From: Cyathus striatus
Lineage: Eukaryota; Basidiomycota; Agaricomycetes; Agaricales; Nidulariaceae
DNA: 64,000 nucleotides
Direction: 5' to 3'
Assembly (NCBI GenBank): GCA_025738555.1
Contig: JAOVFP010000003.1
Span: forward strand, 6,448,001-6,512,000
Shown here one piece after another: positions 23,471 through 34,592 of this stretch. The number at the start of each line of letters is the position of its first letter. Position 1 is the first letter of the stretch. The translations under genes and the position numbers were made by a program. The notes under the pieces were generated by a model that had not been told where the DNA came from, did no database searches, and saw only the letters and a list, made by a program, of their open reading frames with translations.

Positions 23471-23764
23471 CCCTCATTCATGTTCACTCTGAAACACCGA
23501 TGCTGCTACCACCCCCTCCTCAATGACTCCACACCTGCGGGCTTATCAATGCCACATCATCTATAGGTGGCTAATGTGTGCGTGTATGATGCTAGGGGGG
23601 ACACATGTGCACCGAGGCCTGTCATAGAGTGCCGCCTACTTTATCCAATTCATCACTGGCAGGTAAGTCTTTTCAGCATGTATCTATATCCCTACAATTG
23701 ATATTTTATTATCTATTACAGCTACCATTCTCATATTGACACAGCAGTCTGCCCCTTTCAGCCC
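23471..23764. other. Body of element B, no gene seen
   Basis: Mixed-composition interval between stem-loop element 2 and the minisatellite, with a C-rich stretch. No open frame with recognisable features. Confidence 0.4.
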
Positions 23765-24065
23765 CAGCATCTGGCATATGTCTCCCCCCTCCCTCGGCCT
23801 CTGTGTCTGCATGTGTGTGTTAGCATACATCTCCCCCCTACCTCACTGGTTGTGTGCATGTATGTCTCCCTTATCTCTCGGCATCTGTTCTGCATGCATG
23901 CATTAGCATATGTCTCCCCCCTACCTCACTGGTTGCATGCATGTATATGTCTCCCTTATCTCTCGGTGTCTGTTCTGCATGTGTGCATTAGCATATGTCT
24001 CCCCACTACCTCGCTGGTTGTGTGTGTGTATATGTCTCCCTTATCTCTTGGCATCTGTTCTGCAC
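23765..24065. repeat. CTCCCCCC minisatellite, left part
   Basis: Tandem units of about 60 bp with ATGTCTCCCCCCTACCTC and GGCATCTGTTCTGCATG. It continues at 27105-27780; stem-loop element 3 is inserted in it. The open frames here are by-products of composition. Confidence 0.8.
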
Positions 24066-24069
24066 ATAA

Positions 24070-27000
24070 GTGTCAGCTAACTACAATCATATAATAGCAG
24101 GGTTACATGATTGTACAACTAAACAAGCTAGGTGTTATATGATTGTCTTTTATTGTATATGTACTAGTAATACTACTTACTTCAGACAATTATAAACAAT
24201 CATTGATTTGTTCTATTTTAATTGCACTACTATAATAATATTATAGACAATCATAAACAATTATTTATTTGTTCTATTTGAATAGTAGTACTAAGAGTAC
24301 TATAGGCAACCATAAACAATCATTTATTAAATTTATTTGAATAGTACTACTAGGAATACTATAGGCAATCATAAACAATCATTAATTACTACTACAGTAA
24401 CTGGATATTAAAATTGTATGAATTTGTCACATTCTATGGCATGTCACAGTTGTCACAAATGTCATGTGCATCACAAAATTCACGCGCTCCATAGATTTCC
24501 CATGCCTTGCATACTTCTTGAGCCCCACAAATTTCTCATGTGTCACATTTGTCACATATTTCGTGCACATCACAAATGTCACGTTTTTCCTGTGCGTTAC
24601 AACTGTCACATATATTCTCGCGCTTCGCATATTTCCCACGCATCATATCTGTCACATTCTTCCCGTGCGTCACATTTGTCACGCATATTCCCACACGCTA
24701 TATATGTCACGCACATTCCCACATGTCACATTTGTCACGCATATACCCACGCTTCATAATTGTCACGCTTTTCCCACATGTTACATTTGTTACATTCTTC
24801 TTGTGCTTCATATATGTCACACATTTTTCTGTGCATTACAATTGTCATGCATACTCCCACATATCACATTTGTCACGCTTTTCCCGCGCGTCACATTTGT
24901 CACATTCTTCTCACGCTTCATGTATGTCACACATTTTCCCACACATCACAACTGTCACACTTTTCACCCATTTTTCCGCACCTCACATATGTCACACATG
25001 TCACACATGTCACACTTTCTCGCTCGTCACATGTGTCACATCATTACATTTGTCACACATTTCATATGTCACATTTATTTTACTTTCATGCTTCCATATC
25101 ATATCTTTGATGTGCATGTTACATTTATCACACTTTGCATGCATCATGCCTTTGATGAGTGTCAATCCACATACTTTTCAAGAATGTCACTTGTTATGCT
25201 CTATCTGCCCATCACAGTTTTCATGTGTATCATGTCTTTGTTATATGTCACATGTCAAGTTTGTTATATTCTCAAATTGCATTACATTTGCCACATTTTT
25301 GACATGGTACAAGTGTTCTCTAACTTGTCACATATTACACCTGCAACACATGATTTCTTGGACTTAATGTGACATGTAGAATTTTTCAAGTTTTACTGAT
25401 CTGATGCAAGATATGACAACTGTACATATAAGTACTTATTTTTGCATCTTACATTTGATCACACATCAAACTTACACATTTCAGTCATTAGATAATAATG
25501 ATTCTTGCATCAACTATTGGTTATAGTATATACTAATATCTTCAACATATGTTAATGAGTCACATATATGCTTACTGTATGTGACTACATGACAGTTTGC
25601 TTTATTGATACAGAGAAGTAATGAAAACCATCTCCACTCTTATTGATATCTTGTCACAATCAATTTCACTTTTACACTGCCATATGTGTTTACATCTCTG
25701 ATATACTGTACCATTACAACCAACTGTTCAGTCACTCATTACATGGTACTGTGAATTGAACAGATCCTGGATTCATCACACATTACAGTTAGGCCTGAAC
25801 AGAGAGAGGTACAACAAGTATGATCAAAATTTGCAACTGCTTACTTTGCTTGTGAGCCTAAATTTGAGATCATAATGGTATAGTATGTTATTTATACTCA
25901 AGACATGCATATGACTACTGACAGGATCAAACAGGTAACTACTCAAATAGCATCAGGGTCCATGCACATGCTATTGCTGAGCATTCTTCTTTTAATATAG
26001 TTTTCAAATCTAAATATATTTTCAATGTGAAAGGCTGAATTACATTACTAAGCTGTGAAAATTGTGACAAATGTAACATGAATATCAAAGATATGACATG
26101 TGATAAGCATGAAAAGTGCAACAAATGTAATGATGTGACATGTGTGATGAGTGCGAAAAGCTTGATGTGTGTGACATGCATGACATATGTAAAGTGCAAG
26201 AAAATGGGCAAAAAGTGTGACAGTTGTGATGCATGGGAAAATGTGTGACATACATGAAGCGTGAGAAGAATGTGACAAATGTGACGCGCGGGAAAAGCGT
26301 GACAAATGTGATATGTGGGAGTATGCATGACAATTGTGATGCACAGAAAAATGTGTGACATATATGAAGCACAAGAAGAATGTAACAAATGTAACACGTG
26401 GGAAAAGCGTGACAATTATGAAGCGTGGGTATATGCGTGACAAATGTGACATGTGGGAATGTGCGTGACATATATAGCGTGTGGGAATATGCGTGACAAA
26501 TGTGACGCACGGGAAGAATGTGACAGATATGATGCGTGGGAAATATGCGAAGCGCGAGAATATATGTGACAGTTGTAACGCACAGGAAAAACGTGACATT
26601 TGTGATGTGCGCGAAATATGTGACAAATGTGACACATGAGAAATTTGTGGGGCTCAAGAAGTATGCAAGGCATGGGAAATCTATGGAGCGCGTGAATTTT
26701 GTGATGCACATGACATTTGTGACAACTGTGACATGCCAGAGAATGTGACAAATTCATACAATTTTAATATCCAGTTACTGTAGTAGTAATTAATGATTGT
26801 TTATGATTGCCTATAGTATTCCTAGTAGTACTATTCAAATAAATTTAATAAATGATTGTTTATGGTTGCCTATAGTACTCTTAGTACTACTATTCAAATA
26901 GAACAAATAAATAATTGTTTATGATTGTCTATAATATTATTATAGTAGTGCAATTAAAATAGAACAAATCAATGATTGTTTATGATTGTCTGAAGAAGTA

Positions 27001-27103
27001 GTATTACTAGTACATATACAATAAAAGACAATCATATAACACCTAGCTTGTTTAGTTGTACAATCATGTAACCCTGCTATTATATGATCAAATTAGCTGA
27101 CAC
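24070..27103. mobile_element. Stem-loop element 3 (GTGTCAGC family)
   Basis: 3,034 bp, starts GTGTCAGCTAA and ends TTAGCTGACAC. Arms of about 1 kb (24070-25140 and 26040-27103) are near-perfect inverted copies. The outer zone has CAATCATATAA and ATGATTGT repeats instead of TGATCAT; the inner zone has TGTCACA arrays. It is inserted in the minisatellite. The flanks TTCTGCAC and TTCCGCAT (6 of 8) may be a worn 8-bp duplication if the ends are ATAAGTGTCAGC and GCTGACACGCCTC. No gene. Confidence 0.82.
25140..26040. other. Loop of stem-loop element 3, no gene
   Basis: Non-repetitive AT-rich sequence homologous to the loop of element 2. No credible coding region. Confidence 0.65.
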
Positions 27104-27104
27104 G

Positions 27105-27780
27105 CCTCTTCCGCATGTGTGCGTTAGTGTATGTCTCCCCCCTACCTCGCTGGTTGTGTGTGTGTATATGTCTCCCCTATCTCTCGGCGTCTGTTCTGCA
27201 TGCATGCATTAGCATACGTCTCCCCCCTACCTCACTGGTTGCATGCATGTACATGTCTCCCCCACCCCTTGGCATCTGTGTCTGTGTGCATATGTGTGTA
27301 TGTCTCCCCCCTCCCTTGCTAGTTGTGTGTGTATGTGTGTATGTCTCCCCTATCCCTTGGCATCTGTGTGTGCATGCGTCTCCCCCCTCCCTCACTGGTT
27401 GTGTGCATGTGTGCATGTGTACATCTCCCCCCTCGGCATTGGTTGTATACATGTGTATGTCTCCCCTATCCCTCAGCATCTGTGTCTGCGTGCGTCTCCC
27501 CCCTCCCTTGCTGGTTGTGTGCATGTGTGTGTGTGTGTATGTCTCCCCCTCTGCATCGGTTGCATGCATGCATGCATGTGTGTATGTGTCTCCCCCTCTG
27601 CATCTGTGTCTGTGCATGTGCATAGGTCTCCCCCCTCTCTTGGCATCTGTGTCTGTATGCATGTGTTAGCATATGTCTCCCATGTCTGTGCATGTGTACA
27701 TGTACATTAGCTAGCATACGTCTCCCCCCTCCCTCGGCCTGTATGTGTTCATGCACCATGCTGCATTTGTGTATTGCTAG
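27105..27780. repeat. CTCCCCCC minisatellite, right part
   Basis: Same 60-bp family as 23765-24065, with longer TGTGTGTATGTCTCCCCC units. It lies upstream of gene 1 of element B. Confidence 0.8.
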
Positions 27781-28060
27781 GGGGTAAGGGGGGGGGAAGA
27801 TTTTAGATTTGAGGACGTTCAGAGCATCTGTACATAGATCCATTTGTGTATGTCCACCCTCTTCCTCGCCTGTTAGTGTGTGTACCATGTTGTCAATGTG
27901 ACCCTTAGAATAGTCTCGGAATTGTCAGCATGGGGAGTTGGCATTGAAAATGGTGCACATCATAGTTAAATTTAGTATAGATAATATTAGTCTACCAATA
28001 GAACTGATTCCTGAGTCATTAAGATATTTTTGGATAAGATCAGAAGACTGTCAACATGAC
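27781..28060 (+). other. Upstream region of gene 1 in element B
   Basis: Ends in a TATA-like GTGTATACATGG around 28067-28078, about 125 bp before the ATG of gene 1. No other feature seen. Confidence 0.35.
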
Positions 28061-28197
28061 ATGTGTGTGTATACATGGGACACAGGCTGTTGAAGGATTG
28101 TTTATTGTGTTCTCCCCTGCTTAACTCTCAACCACCATCTCTGACTTCAACTTTGTTCAACTCTTTGTTTAACTCTTCCTCTGTGTTTTCAATAAAT

Positions 28198-29671
28198 ATG
28201 CCATCTCAAAACAGCAAAAAAAATAACAATACCCCAGTCTCACCTCCAACTTTTTGCAGTGGCTTGATTCACAATGAGCCACCTGCATCTAAAGGCTGCA
28301 AATGCACACAATCTGGTGCAGATACCACAGCTGAACCAGCTGCCAAGAAGCCTGCCATTACAGCTGGTGAAGAAACAGTGGATAACAGTGCAAAGCAGGA
28401 AAAGAAATGTGGTGGAAGGGGAAGAGGTGGGAAAAAGAGGGGGAAAAGTGGACGGTATGTATCAACTATTTTAATTAATTTTCATAGTTCAATGTCTGAC
28501 TTAAATTTAAGTAAAACTGCTGGTGATAAGGATAAGGAAGATGAAGCTGCAAGTAATGCAGCTAATAAAGAAAAATCCAAGGCATAAGTATTTATTTCAT
28601 TTGCACTATATTTTTCTAATGCAATAATTTTAGTGCTATGAAGAAACTCCAGGAAATATCAATTTCTATTGCACCACCTATGCAGCCCAAGACTGCTGGT
28701 GCTTCTGAGATTACTGAGACTTCTAAGATTACTGGGGCTCCTGAGATTACTGAAACTTCTGAGATTACTGGGAATTCTGAGATTACTGAGACTTCTGAAA
28801 TTTCTGGCCCTTCTGAAATTCCTGGTACTTCTGAGGTCTTGGCTACAACTCCAAGCCAATCAAGTGAATCTGATGATAATAACTTTGAAGTTGAACATGC
28901 CAGTGAGACTAAGAGCATTACTCAGAATAATGATAAGGAAAATGAAGGTGATACAGAAGATAAAGACAGTGGTAGCAATAGTGATAGTGATAATAATAAC
29001 AATAATGATAATGATGTGGAAGAAGAAATAGAAGAAATAGTTATAGATGAGAAGAACACCAGCTTGGCACAGGTTGAGGAGAAAAATGTGGACACAATGA
29101 GTATTAGTATGAAAGAAACTGTCAACTTCCACTTAGCAAGAAGTGTGGGCAGTTTCTATGAAGCATCAACAACTACTAAGAGCAGTGAAAATGCCTCTGC
29201 TTCTGCTGCTACTGATAAGAATCTTGACATCCCTGATGGACTTACTAAAAAACAAGAATTTATTATATCTGTTTATAAAGTGGATAAGTTCCTTCTTGGA
29301 TATAAGAACTGGTACAATGAGTCAAACACTTGGTAGATACCAGCCCACAGATGTGGCCCTCTGATATGGATAAGCCAATTATGAGAGACTTACACACAAT
29401 GTTTGGAGCTGCTGGGACTGCTTGGCATCATTGGGATAAAGTTCTTAAATTTGTATCCAACTACCCTGACATGGAAGAGTGGTTGAGTACTGCAACCCCA
29501 CCAGATAATAAAGCAACTCATGAGTTATGGGGATTGGAGAAGACAGCAGGATTCACTAGAACAGACTTGGAAAACTGGATTAAGAAAAAGAAGGGTATTA
29601 GTGCTGGAAAGGGAAAGCAGAAAGCAGAGGGGGAAAAAGGTAAGAAAGGATCTGGTATAAAGAATAAGTAA
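28198..29671 (+). pseudogene. Gene 1 of element B: charged low-complexity protein
   Basis: Starts MPSQNSKKNNNTP; a Lys/Gly-rich basic stretch; an intron around 28455-28511 (GTATGT to TTTAAG); then a repeat region of five- to six-residue units (SEITET, SEITGN, 28690-28850), an Asp/Asn-rich stretch, and the conserved C-terminal module HHWDKVLKFV, YPDMEEWLS and ELWGLEKT, with a Lys-rich end. Same layout as gene 1 of A and C. A TAA sits near a probable second splice donor (about 28588) and the two 3' open frames are out of register near 29330, so I call it a pseudogene, though an unrecognised intron could explain the second break. Function unknown. Confidence 0.6.
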
Positions 29672-29778
29672 ATAAAGTTGTGAAAGATAGCATGTTTTAC
29701 TTTTAAATTTGTATTCAATGTACTTTTAGTTTTCTCTATATCTGTGTATGGCTTCTTCAAATCTATTATGCAATAGTG

Positions 29779-31895
29779 ATGCAATATTATTGGTTAATTG
29801 CACTAGCATATTTACTTATGGCTTATGGTATTAGACCTGAACAAGAATTTCCTATGCTGAAGTTTGCTAAATTTAGTTCATTTATTCAAGAAACATTTGA
29901 TTCAAAAATAAGCTTATCAACTGTTTTATTTCTGCTATTTATATTAACAAAAAATGTTGAATTGCTAAATCTGCATGCAAGGCAGCAGTATCGTAGAGGA
30001 AATGATTGAAGAAGAACTCAAATCTCAAGTTGAATGAATGTATTAGCAACTACTATTCAAACTGTTCTTGGTAATAAAACAAAGTATTTATTTTCAGAAA
30101 ATGAGATTCCAACCATAGTTGATGATGATGAAATAATTTCTGAAATTGCAATTAAGCTGGATAAATTTGCAAAATTTTTAAAGCTGCATCCTTATGATAA
30201 TGATGGATTTACCCAGGAACTTGGGCCTATTTCTGAGAAAAAAATTACTCCTGTATGTCTTGTATGCCCAACATCTATGTGATGTATTACAGTATCTTGT
30301 GAAGGTCATTCATTAAGACAAAATTCAAAATATTCTGATATTCCTAAAATTACTTTAATTGAAGGAATAAAATTGTACTACAACACATATATATTAACTG
30401 GTCATTGCTCAAATTGTAATACAATTTACTATGCAGATTATAAGTGTATTAATATTAATGGTCAAGAGCCCCAGACAGAATATTTGAATAGTGCATGCTA
30501 TGTTAAAATTGGGACACATTTATGGGTAGATCATGTATTCTCAAAAGCAGTTATGAATGCCACATATAGTTTTCATGTATCTACTGCTGCTTATGCAAAG
30601 TTCTGGACAAATAGCTATGGTGATAATAATGAGTTAAGTTGCTGACAAGTTTGGGATGCATTTATAGAAGAATCAATTTGCAATGTGAGCACAGCATCCA
30701 ATAAACAATTTTTGGTTCATAATGGTCTATCCACTAAAGATGTTACTATAAAAGCATATGAATATCTTGGAGAGAGTAGAAGAATAAATCTGGCTTCAAA
30801 CCACAGCTGTGCAGAGTGTACTCAACCACATAAATCAACTGCAAATACTATGAATAATATAAACAATAATGCAGCATCTGAAATGGCTTCTCCAGTAAAA
30901 ATAGTTGTTATTGATGGTGTTGTAATGGGACCAGTTCACTGTGCAATGGAAGGCTGTTCTGCTAATGTAACCAATCACCATGGTGGTGTATTCTGTGGAT
31001 ATCATAATATTCAACATGGAGCAAAGTGTTATGTGAAAGATTGTACCAGACAGAAGGTTTGTGGTACTAAAGCATGTAAAACTCATCAAGAAATATGGAA
31101 TAAACACCATTCAAATTACAGCTTAGCAGGTCTTTCTGGACTAAGACGAGCATTACAATATCACAATGAAAATTTGTTTTAGCTACCTAGAATAAATCGT
31201 ACCAATCAGCCACATGATGAAGAACAGAATAATGATGATTTTTATACTCGTAAAACATACTTTTCTCCAAACCATTATTACTGTGTAGAGACAATTTGTG
31301 CTCCATGTGGTGTTGTCATTGCATGGACAAAATTTGTCAAGTCTGAATCCTCAAGACATATTTTGGAATTTTTAAATATGGTTTTTTCTGATTCTAAATT
31401 ATGACCAGCATATATATGCATTGATAAAGCATGTTTTGTTCTTCGTTTCATTGTAAACAATACCATTCATCATATTTGGCTTGATACAAATCGATTTGTT
31501 GTTAACAGTTATCACTATACAAACCATAAAGCAGATGATGATCTTTACCACACATGCTGCAATGCTGCACCTAATGATGGTTCTGCTCCTAATCTCGTAG
31601 TAATTGATCATGATCATAATAGAAATCCATATTTCAAAAGAGCTTTTAATACACAGGTGAGCTTAAATACTTTAAGTTGTATTCAATATTAATATTATTA
31701 AAGGCTTATGAACAACTCAATGCTTGGCTTAGTGGATATGTATCAATACTGAAAAGAATGACTGTATCAAACTTTAAGTGGTTTTTGCATGCTATGTTGT
31801 TTTATCACACACAGCATGTATTGAACAAGCAGCAAAAAAGAATGGTAAGGTTGAGTAGGAATTTATTTGAAAATGAGGAGGAAGAGTACATGTAA
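29779..31895 (+). pseudogene. Gene 2 of element B: CxC5-CxC6 DDE-like protein, heavily decayed
   Basis: Hydrophobic N-terminus (MQYYWLIALAYLLMAYG), a helical region ending NLHAR, a remnant of CxC5 (CSNCNTIYYADYK near 30405), a CxC6 cluster (HCAMEGC, GVFCGYH, CYVKDC, 30930-31095), then YICIDKAC, SYHYTNH and a 47-bp intron (31657-31703) before YEQLNAWL. The second acid of the putative triad is Asn (VVNSYHY, Asp in A and C), and the Cys before EQLN is Tyr. Five TGA and one TAG interrupt it; those that align fall on Trp or Arg positions of the relatives. Confidence 0.75.
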
Positions 31896-32094
31896 GTTGT
31901 AAATTGTAAATTGTAGACTATTTTGTATAAAGCATTAAATGATTAGTTTGGTTTCACTATAATTTATCACATTTTAAGTAAATTTTATTTTATTCTAAGT
32001 ATCATAAGGTAAACTTCTATAATACAAATGTACTCATGTAAAACTATATGTTAATTGTACTTATCTTTATCAGTACTAAATAGCCTATAATTCA

Positions 32095-32320
32095 TCTAAT
32101 ATTCATGTGAAATTCATGTGACTTTCACCTAATTTTCAATGTGAAATAGCCTATAATTCATCTATGAAAATTAGGTGAAATTTCACCTAACTTTCACCTC
32201 ACCTTCACCTCATCTTCACCTAATTTTCACTTAAATTTGATGGTTTTGGAATATTGTATGTGAAGGTGAAATTCATGTGAAATTCACGTGAATTCATGGT
32301 GAAGGGGGGAGGAGTGCAAA
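32095..32320. repeat. Subterminal repeats of element B (right)
   Basis: TTCACCTAA, TTCATGTGAA and CACGTGAA repeats running into GGTGAAGGGGGGAGG at the right TIR. Inverted relative to 12490-12705. Confidence 0.75.
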
Positions 32321-32950
32321 GTACTGGATAGAAATGTAGCATTGAATTTATCAAATATATCTTTTTGCTTTTTGCTTATTTGAACATCTTCATTATATTT
32401 TTTAAGAAAAAGTTTGCCTGTAGTAATCAATTCATATATATATCACATAGCAAAGTGAAACACTAATGAAAGCCAATTGACTTTTGAAAGTTCCAATCAG
32501 TACAATGGTCATTGAGCACTTCATGATATGCTGCTGGACCCATTTCACATGTACTTGGATGAAGATGATTGCTACTAGACCAAGTAGTTTCAACTTCCTC
32601 TTCACAAGTTCTATCAGCCCCTGGCATATATGCCAATACAAAATTACTATGATATGAACTTTCATGACCATTTATATGCCAAGAAGGAACTCCAACATCA
32701 ATCTTTGTATTTGGAGAAACTCTCATAGACTCAGGATATGAATTTATTTGTTGCCATAAATTTTTTGATCACTGACATCCAATATCATATGTGATCATAA
32801 TCCATGGAAGATTAACACTAGCAAGTGTTGAAAGTAAAATGTAGTCAATATTGCAGTATCTATCAAGGTTATAAATATTAAAGTTGTAATAGTTAACAAT
32901 TTATACTTGTCATTTCCCTTTCTGTAAATCATCAGCATCATTAGGGCAAA

Positions 32951-33057
32951 TCGTCAAGCTGGAATACACTCAGCTCCTGGTAGTATGTCTGGAACAAATT
33001 ACAAGTCCTGTTCCAGTCACTGAATGACCAGGAGCTGAGTGTATTCCAGCTTGTCGA
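32951..33057. repeat. Inverted duplication in the KDZ gene
   Basis: 32951-32981 and 33027-33057 are reverse complements with one mismatch (core CAAGCTGGAATACACTCAGC), spacer 45 bp. It interrupts the block after the AGIHSAPGH stretch. Same type as 2944-3067. Confidence 0.75.
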
Positions 33058-33089
33058 AATGCATCATGAGCTGAATCACAAGTATTTGT

Positions 33090-33410
33090 AAGCATGACCT
33101 CGCATCCTTACCTATCTACTCGCCCATCCTCACCACCGGTGCGCGTTGTCGCACATCGATCACATCCGCAATTTATTCCCACTCTTTTTCAGACTATAAA
33201 ATAGTTTTCTTTTCATCTTCATTGCCCACTCTTACTTACGGACAACGAAGGTACGTTACCAGTATATTATTATATTGTAGACTCTTACTTACGGACAACG
33301 AAGATCACACTTTGATCCTGTCAACCACGTTCGAGTTACAGTGAGGCTGACGGAACACGCCAGCCTTTCAGTATTGATCTATTGAAATTCATTAGATCTG
33401 TGTAAAGAAA
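33090..33410. other. Foreign CpG-containing insert in the KDZ gene
   Basis: Separates HIENSE from NTCDSAHD, which should be adjacent. Much richer in CpG than its surroundings. It contains a 23-bp direct repeat (33228-33250 and 33281-33303, core CTTACTTACGGACAACGAAG). A TG...CA segment (about 33096-33344) could be a solo LTR, but I see no target duplication. Confidence 0.45.
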
Positions 33411-33980
33411 AGGCATATTACATACTTCTGAATTTTCAATGTGATTTCCAAGATGTTCTTGATAACTTTTATCTTCAACAAAAGAACCCCACCCAGGCAT
33501 GAGCTCAATGTCCTGAATGCCATGCTCCTTGCAGCTCAGTTTAAAATTTGCATCAATTGCCAAATATATAACATACAAATATCTTTAAAATAATTAATTA
33601 AATCACTTCAAGTATGATAAACTAGACATACCTCATTGATTCTGTTGTTTCCCAGCTCTCAGGAAGATTTTTCTCAGGATGAGAACATGCAGGACATTCC
33701 ACTGTAAGCTCCCCTAACTTTGCACCCATAATACTCTCAGTAGATTGACCTCAGCTACCTCACTTACACATGAAAAGAATTCTCCACATTCATACTATAT
33801 TTTTAAATTCATTGTAGTGATTCTATAAATATATTAGTACATGTGTAGTTTGAAAGTTTGTTTACTGCTCACAATTTTATTTTCCAACTTGCATTTATCA
33901 GTTTTTCAACAAAGGGTATGGTACCAGTCATACAAAGAAATCTTTCCTTGCAGTGTAAGTTCATAGAATGTTTCAAAGCA

Positions 33981-34069
33981 TCTTGTGAAACTGTCATGCT
34001 GGGGATAGAGCATTGCAATTATTGCTCTTCAATGAGGAATACCTAGTAAGCATGAGTCATCAGCTTGTG
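33981..34069 (+). rRNA. 18S rRNA 3'-region fragment, copy 1 (degenerate)
   Basis: CTTGTGAAACT, GGGGATAGAGCATTGCAATT and AATGAGGAATACCTAGTAAG are conserved sequence of the 3' part of eukaryotic 18S rRNA. About 90 bp, fused directly to the KDZ 5' end. CpG sites of the normal gene are TpG or CpA here. Confidence 0.75.
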
Positions 34070-34078
34070 AAAAGATAT

Positions 34079-34211
34079 AAAGGGTGTAGAATAAGTGGGA
34101 GCTTCAGTGCCATTGAAATACCACTACCTTTATTGTCTTTTTAATTATTCAATGAGGCGGAGCTGGGATGAACAGTCACACTTTTTGGCTTCAAGGTCTT
34201 TTACAAGCCTG
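34079..34211 (+). rRNA. 28S rRNA fragment (degenerate)
   Basis: GGTGTAGAATAAGTGGGAGC, TGAAATACCACTACCTTTAT, TTCAATGAGGCGGAGCTGG and CTTTTTGGCTTCAAGG correspond to a conserved part of 28S rRNA. About 130 bp, between two 18S fragments, an order not found in a normal rDNA unit. Confidence 0.75.
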
Positions 34212-34223
34212 CAATTATTGCTC

Positions 34224-34592
34224 TATTTTATAGGTGGTGGTGCATGGTCATTCTTAGTTGGTGGAGTAATTTGTCTGGTTAATTTCGATAATGAATGAGA
34301 TCTTTACCTGCTAAATAGCCAGGCTGGCTTATGCTGGTTACAGGCTTCTTAGAGGGACTGTCAGCATCTAGCTGACAGAAGTTTGAGGCAATAACAGGTC
34401 TGTGATGCCCTTAGATGTTCTGGGCTGCATGTGTGCTACACTGACAGAGCTAGTGAGTTTTTTTCCTTGGCCAGAAGGTCTGGGTAATCTTGTAAAACTC
34501 TGTCATGCTGAGGATAGAGCATTGCAATTATTGCTCTTCAATGAGGAATACCGAGGAAGCATGAGTTATTAGCTCATGTTGATTACATCTCT
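34224..34592 (+). rRNA. 18S rRNA 3'-region fragment, copy 2 (degenerate)
   Basis: GGTGGTGGTGCATGG, AGTTGGTGGAGTAATTTGTC, TAGAGGGACTGTCAGC, CAATAACAGGTCTGTGATGC, TTAGATGTTCTGGG and CTACACTGACAGAG are in order as in 18S rRNA, ending near GATTACATCTCTTG. Methylatable CpGs are replaced by TG or CA, for example GGGCTGCATGTGTGCTACAC. A pseudogene fragment of about 370 bp. Confidence 0.88.

Larger units (their letters stand above)
12482..32326 (+). mobile_element. Element B: two-gene CxC5/CxC6 TIR transposon with nested insertions
   Basis: 19.8 kb. Left end GAGCTCTTTACACTCCCC, right end reverse-complemented CAGTACTTTGCACTCCTC. Exact 8-bp duplication GATAGAAA at 12474-12481 and 32327-32334. Subterminal TTCACATGAA-type repeats at both ends. 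The cargo is stem-loop element 2 (with an LTR retrotransposon inside it), a minisatellite split by stem-loop element 3, then gene 1 and gene 2 on the plus strand. Excising it restores the KDZ frame. Without the nested elements the body would be about 6 kb. Confidence 0.8.
32335..33990 (-). pseudogene. KDZ transposase, N-terminal and catalytic piece
   Basis: Read on the minus strand: ELTLQGKISLYDWYHTLC, then GELTVECPACSHP (cysteine motif before the catalytic region), an intron near 33585-33635, AIDANFKLSCK with the first catalytic Asp, GWGSFVED, later CDSAHDAFRQAG, a stretch starting CNIDYILLS, YDIGCQ, PSWHINGHE, CEEEVETTWS, and EMGPAAYHEVLNDH. These are signature blocks of KDZ transposases. 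Damage: several TGA (one for Trp after GCQ, two in the segment before GAKLGEL), an inverted duplication at 32951-33057, and a foreign insert at about 33090-33410. The 5' end runs straight into rRNA fragments. Confidence 0.82.

Noticed and set aside
24418..26757. Open frames of 100-300 codons in stem-loop element 3
   Set aside because: Near-identical frames occur in both arms because these are inverted copies; the sequence is repeat-derived.
29776..31895. Reading in-frame TGA as Trp (alternative code)
   Set aside because: Many TGA fall on Arg positions as well, TAG also occurs, and gene 1 of element A uses TGG normally; mutation explains the pattern better.
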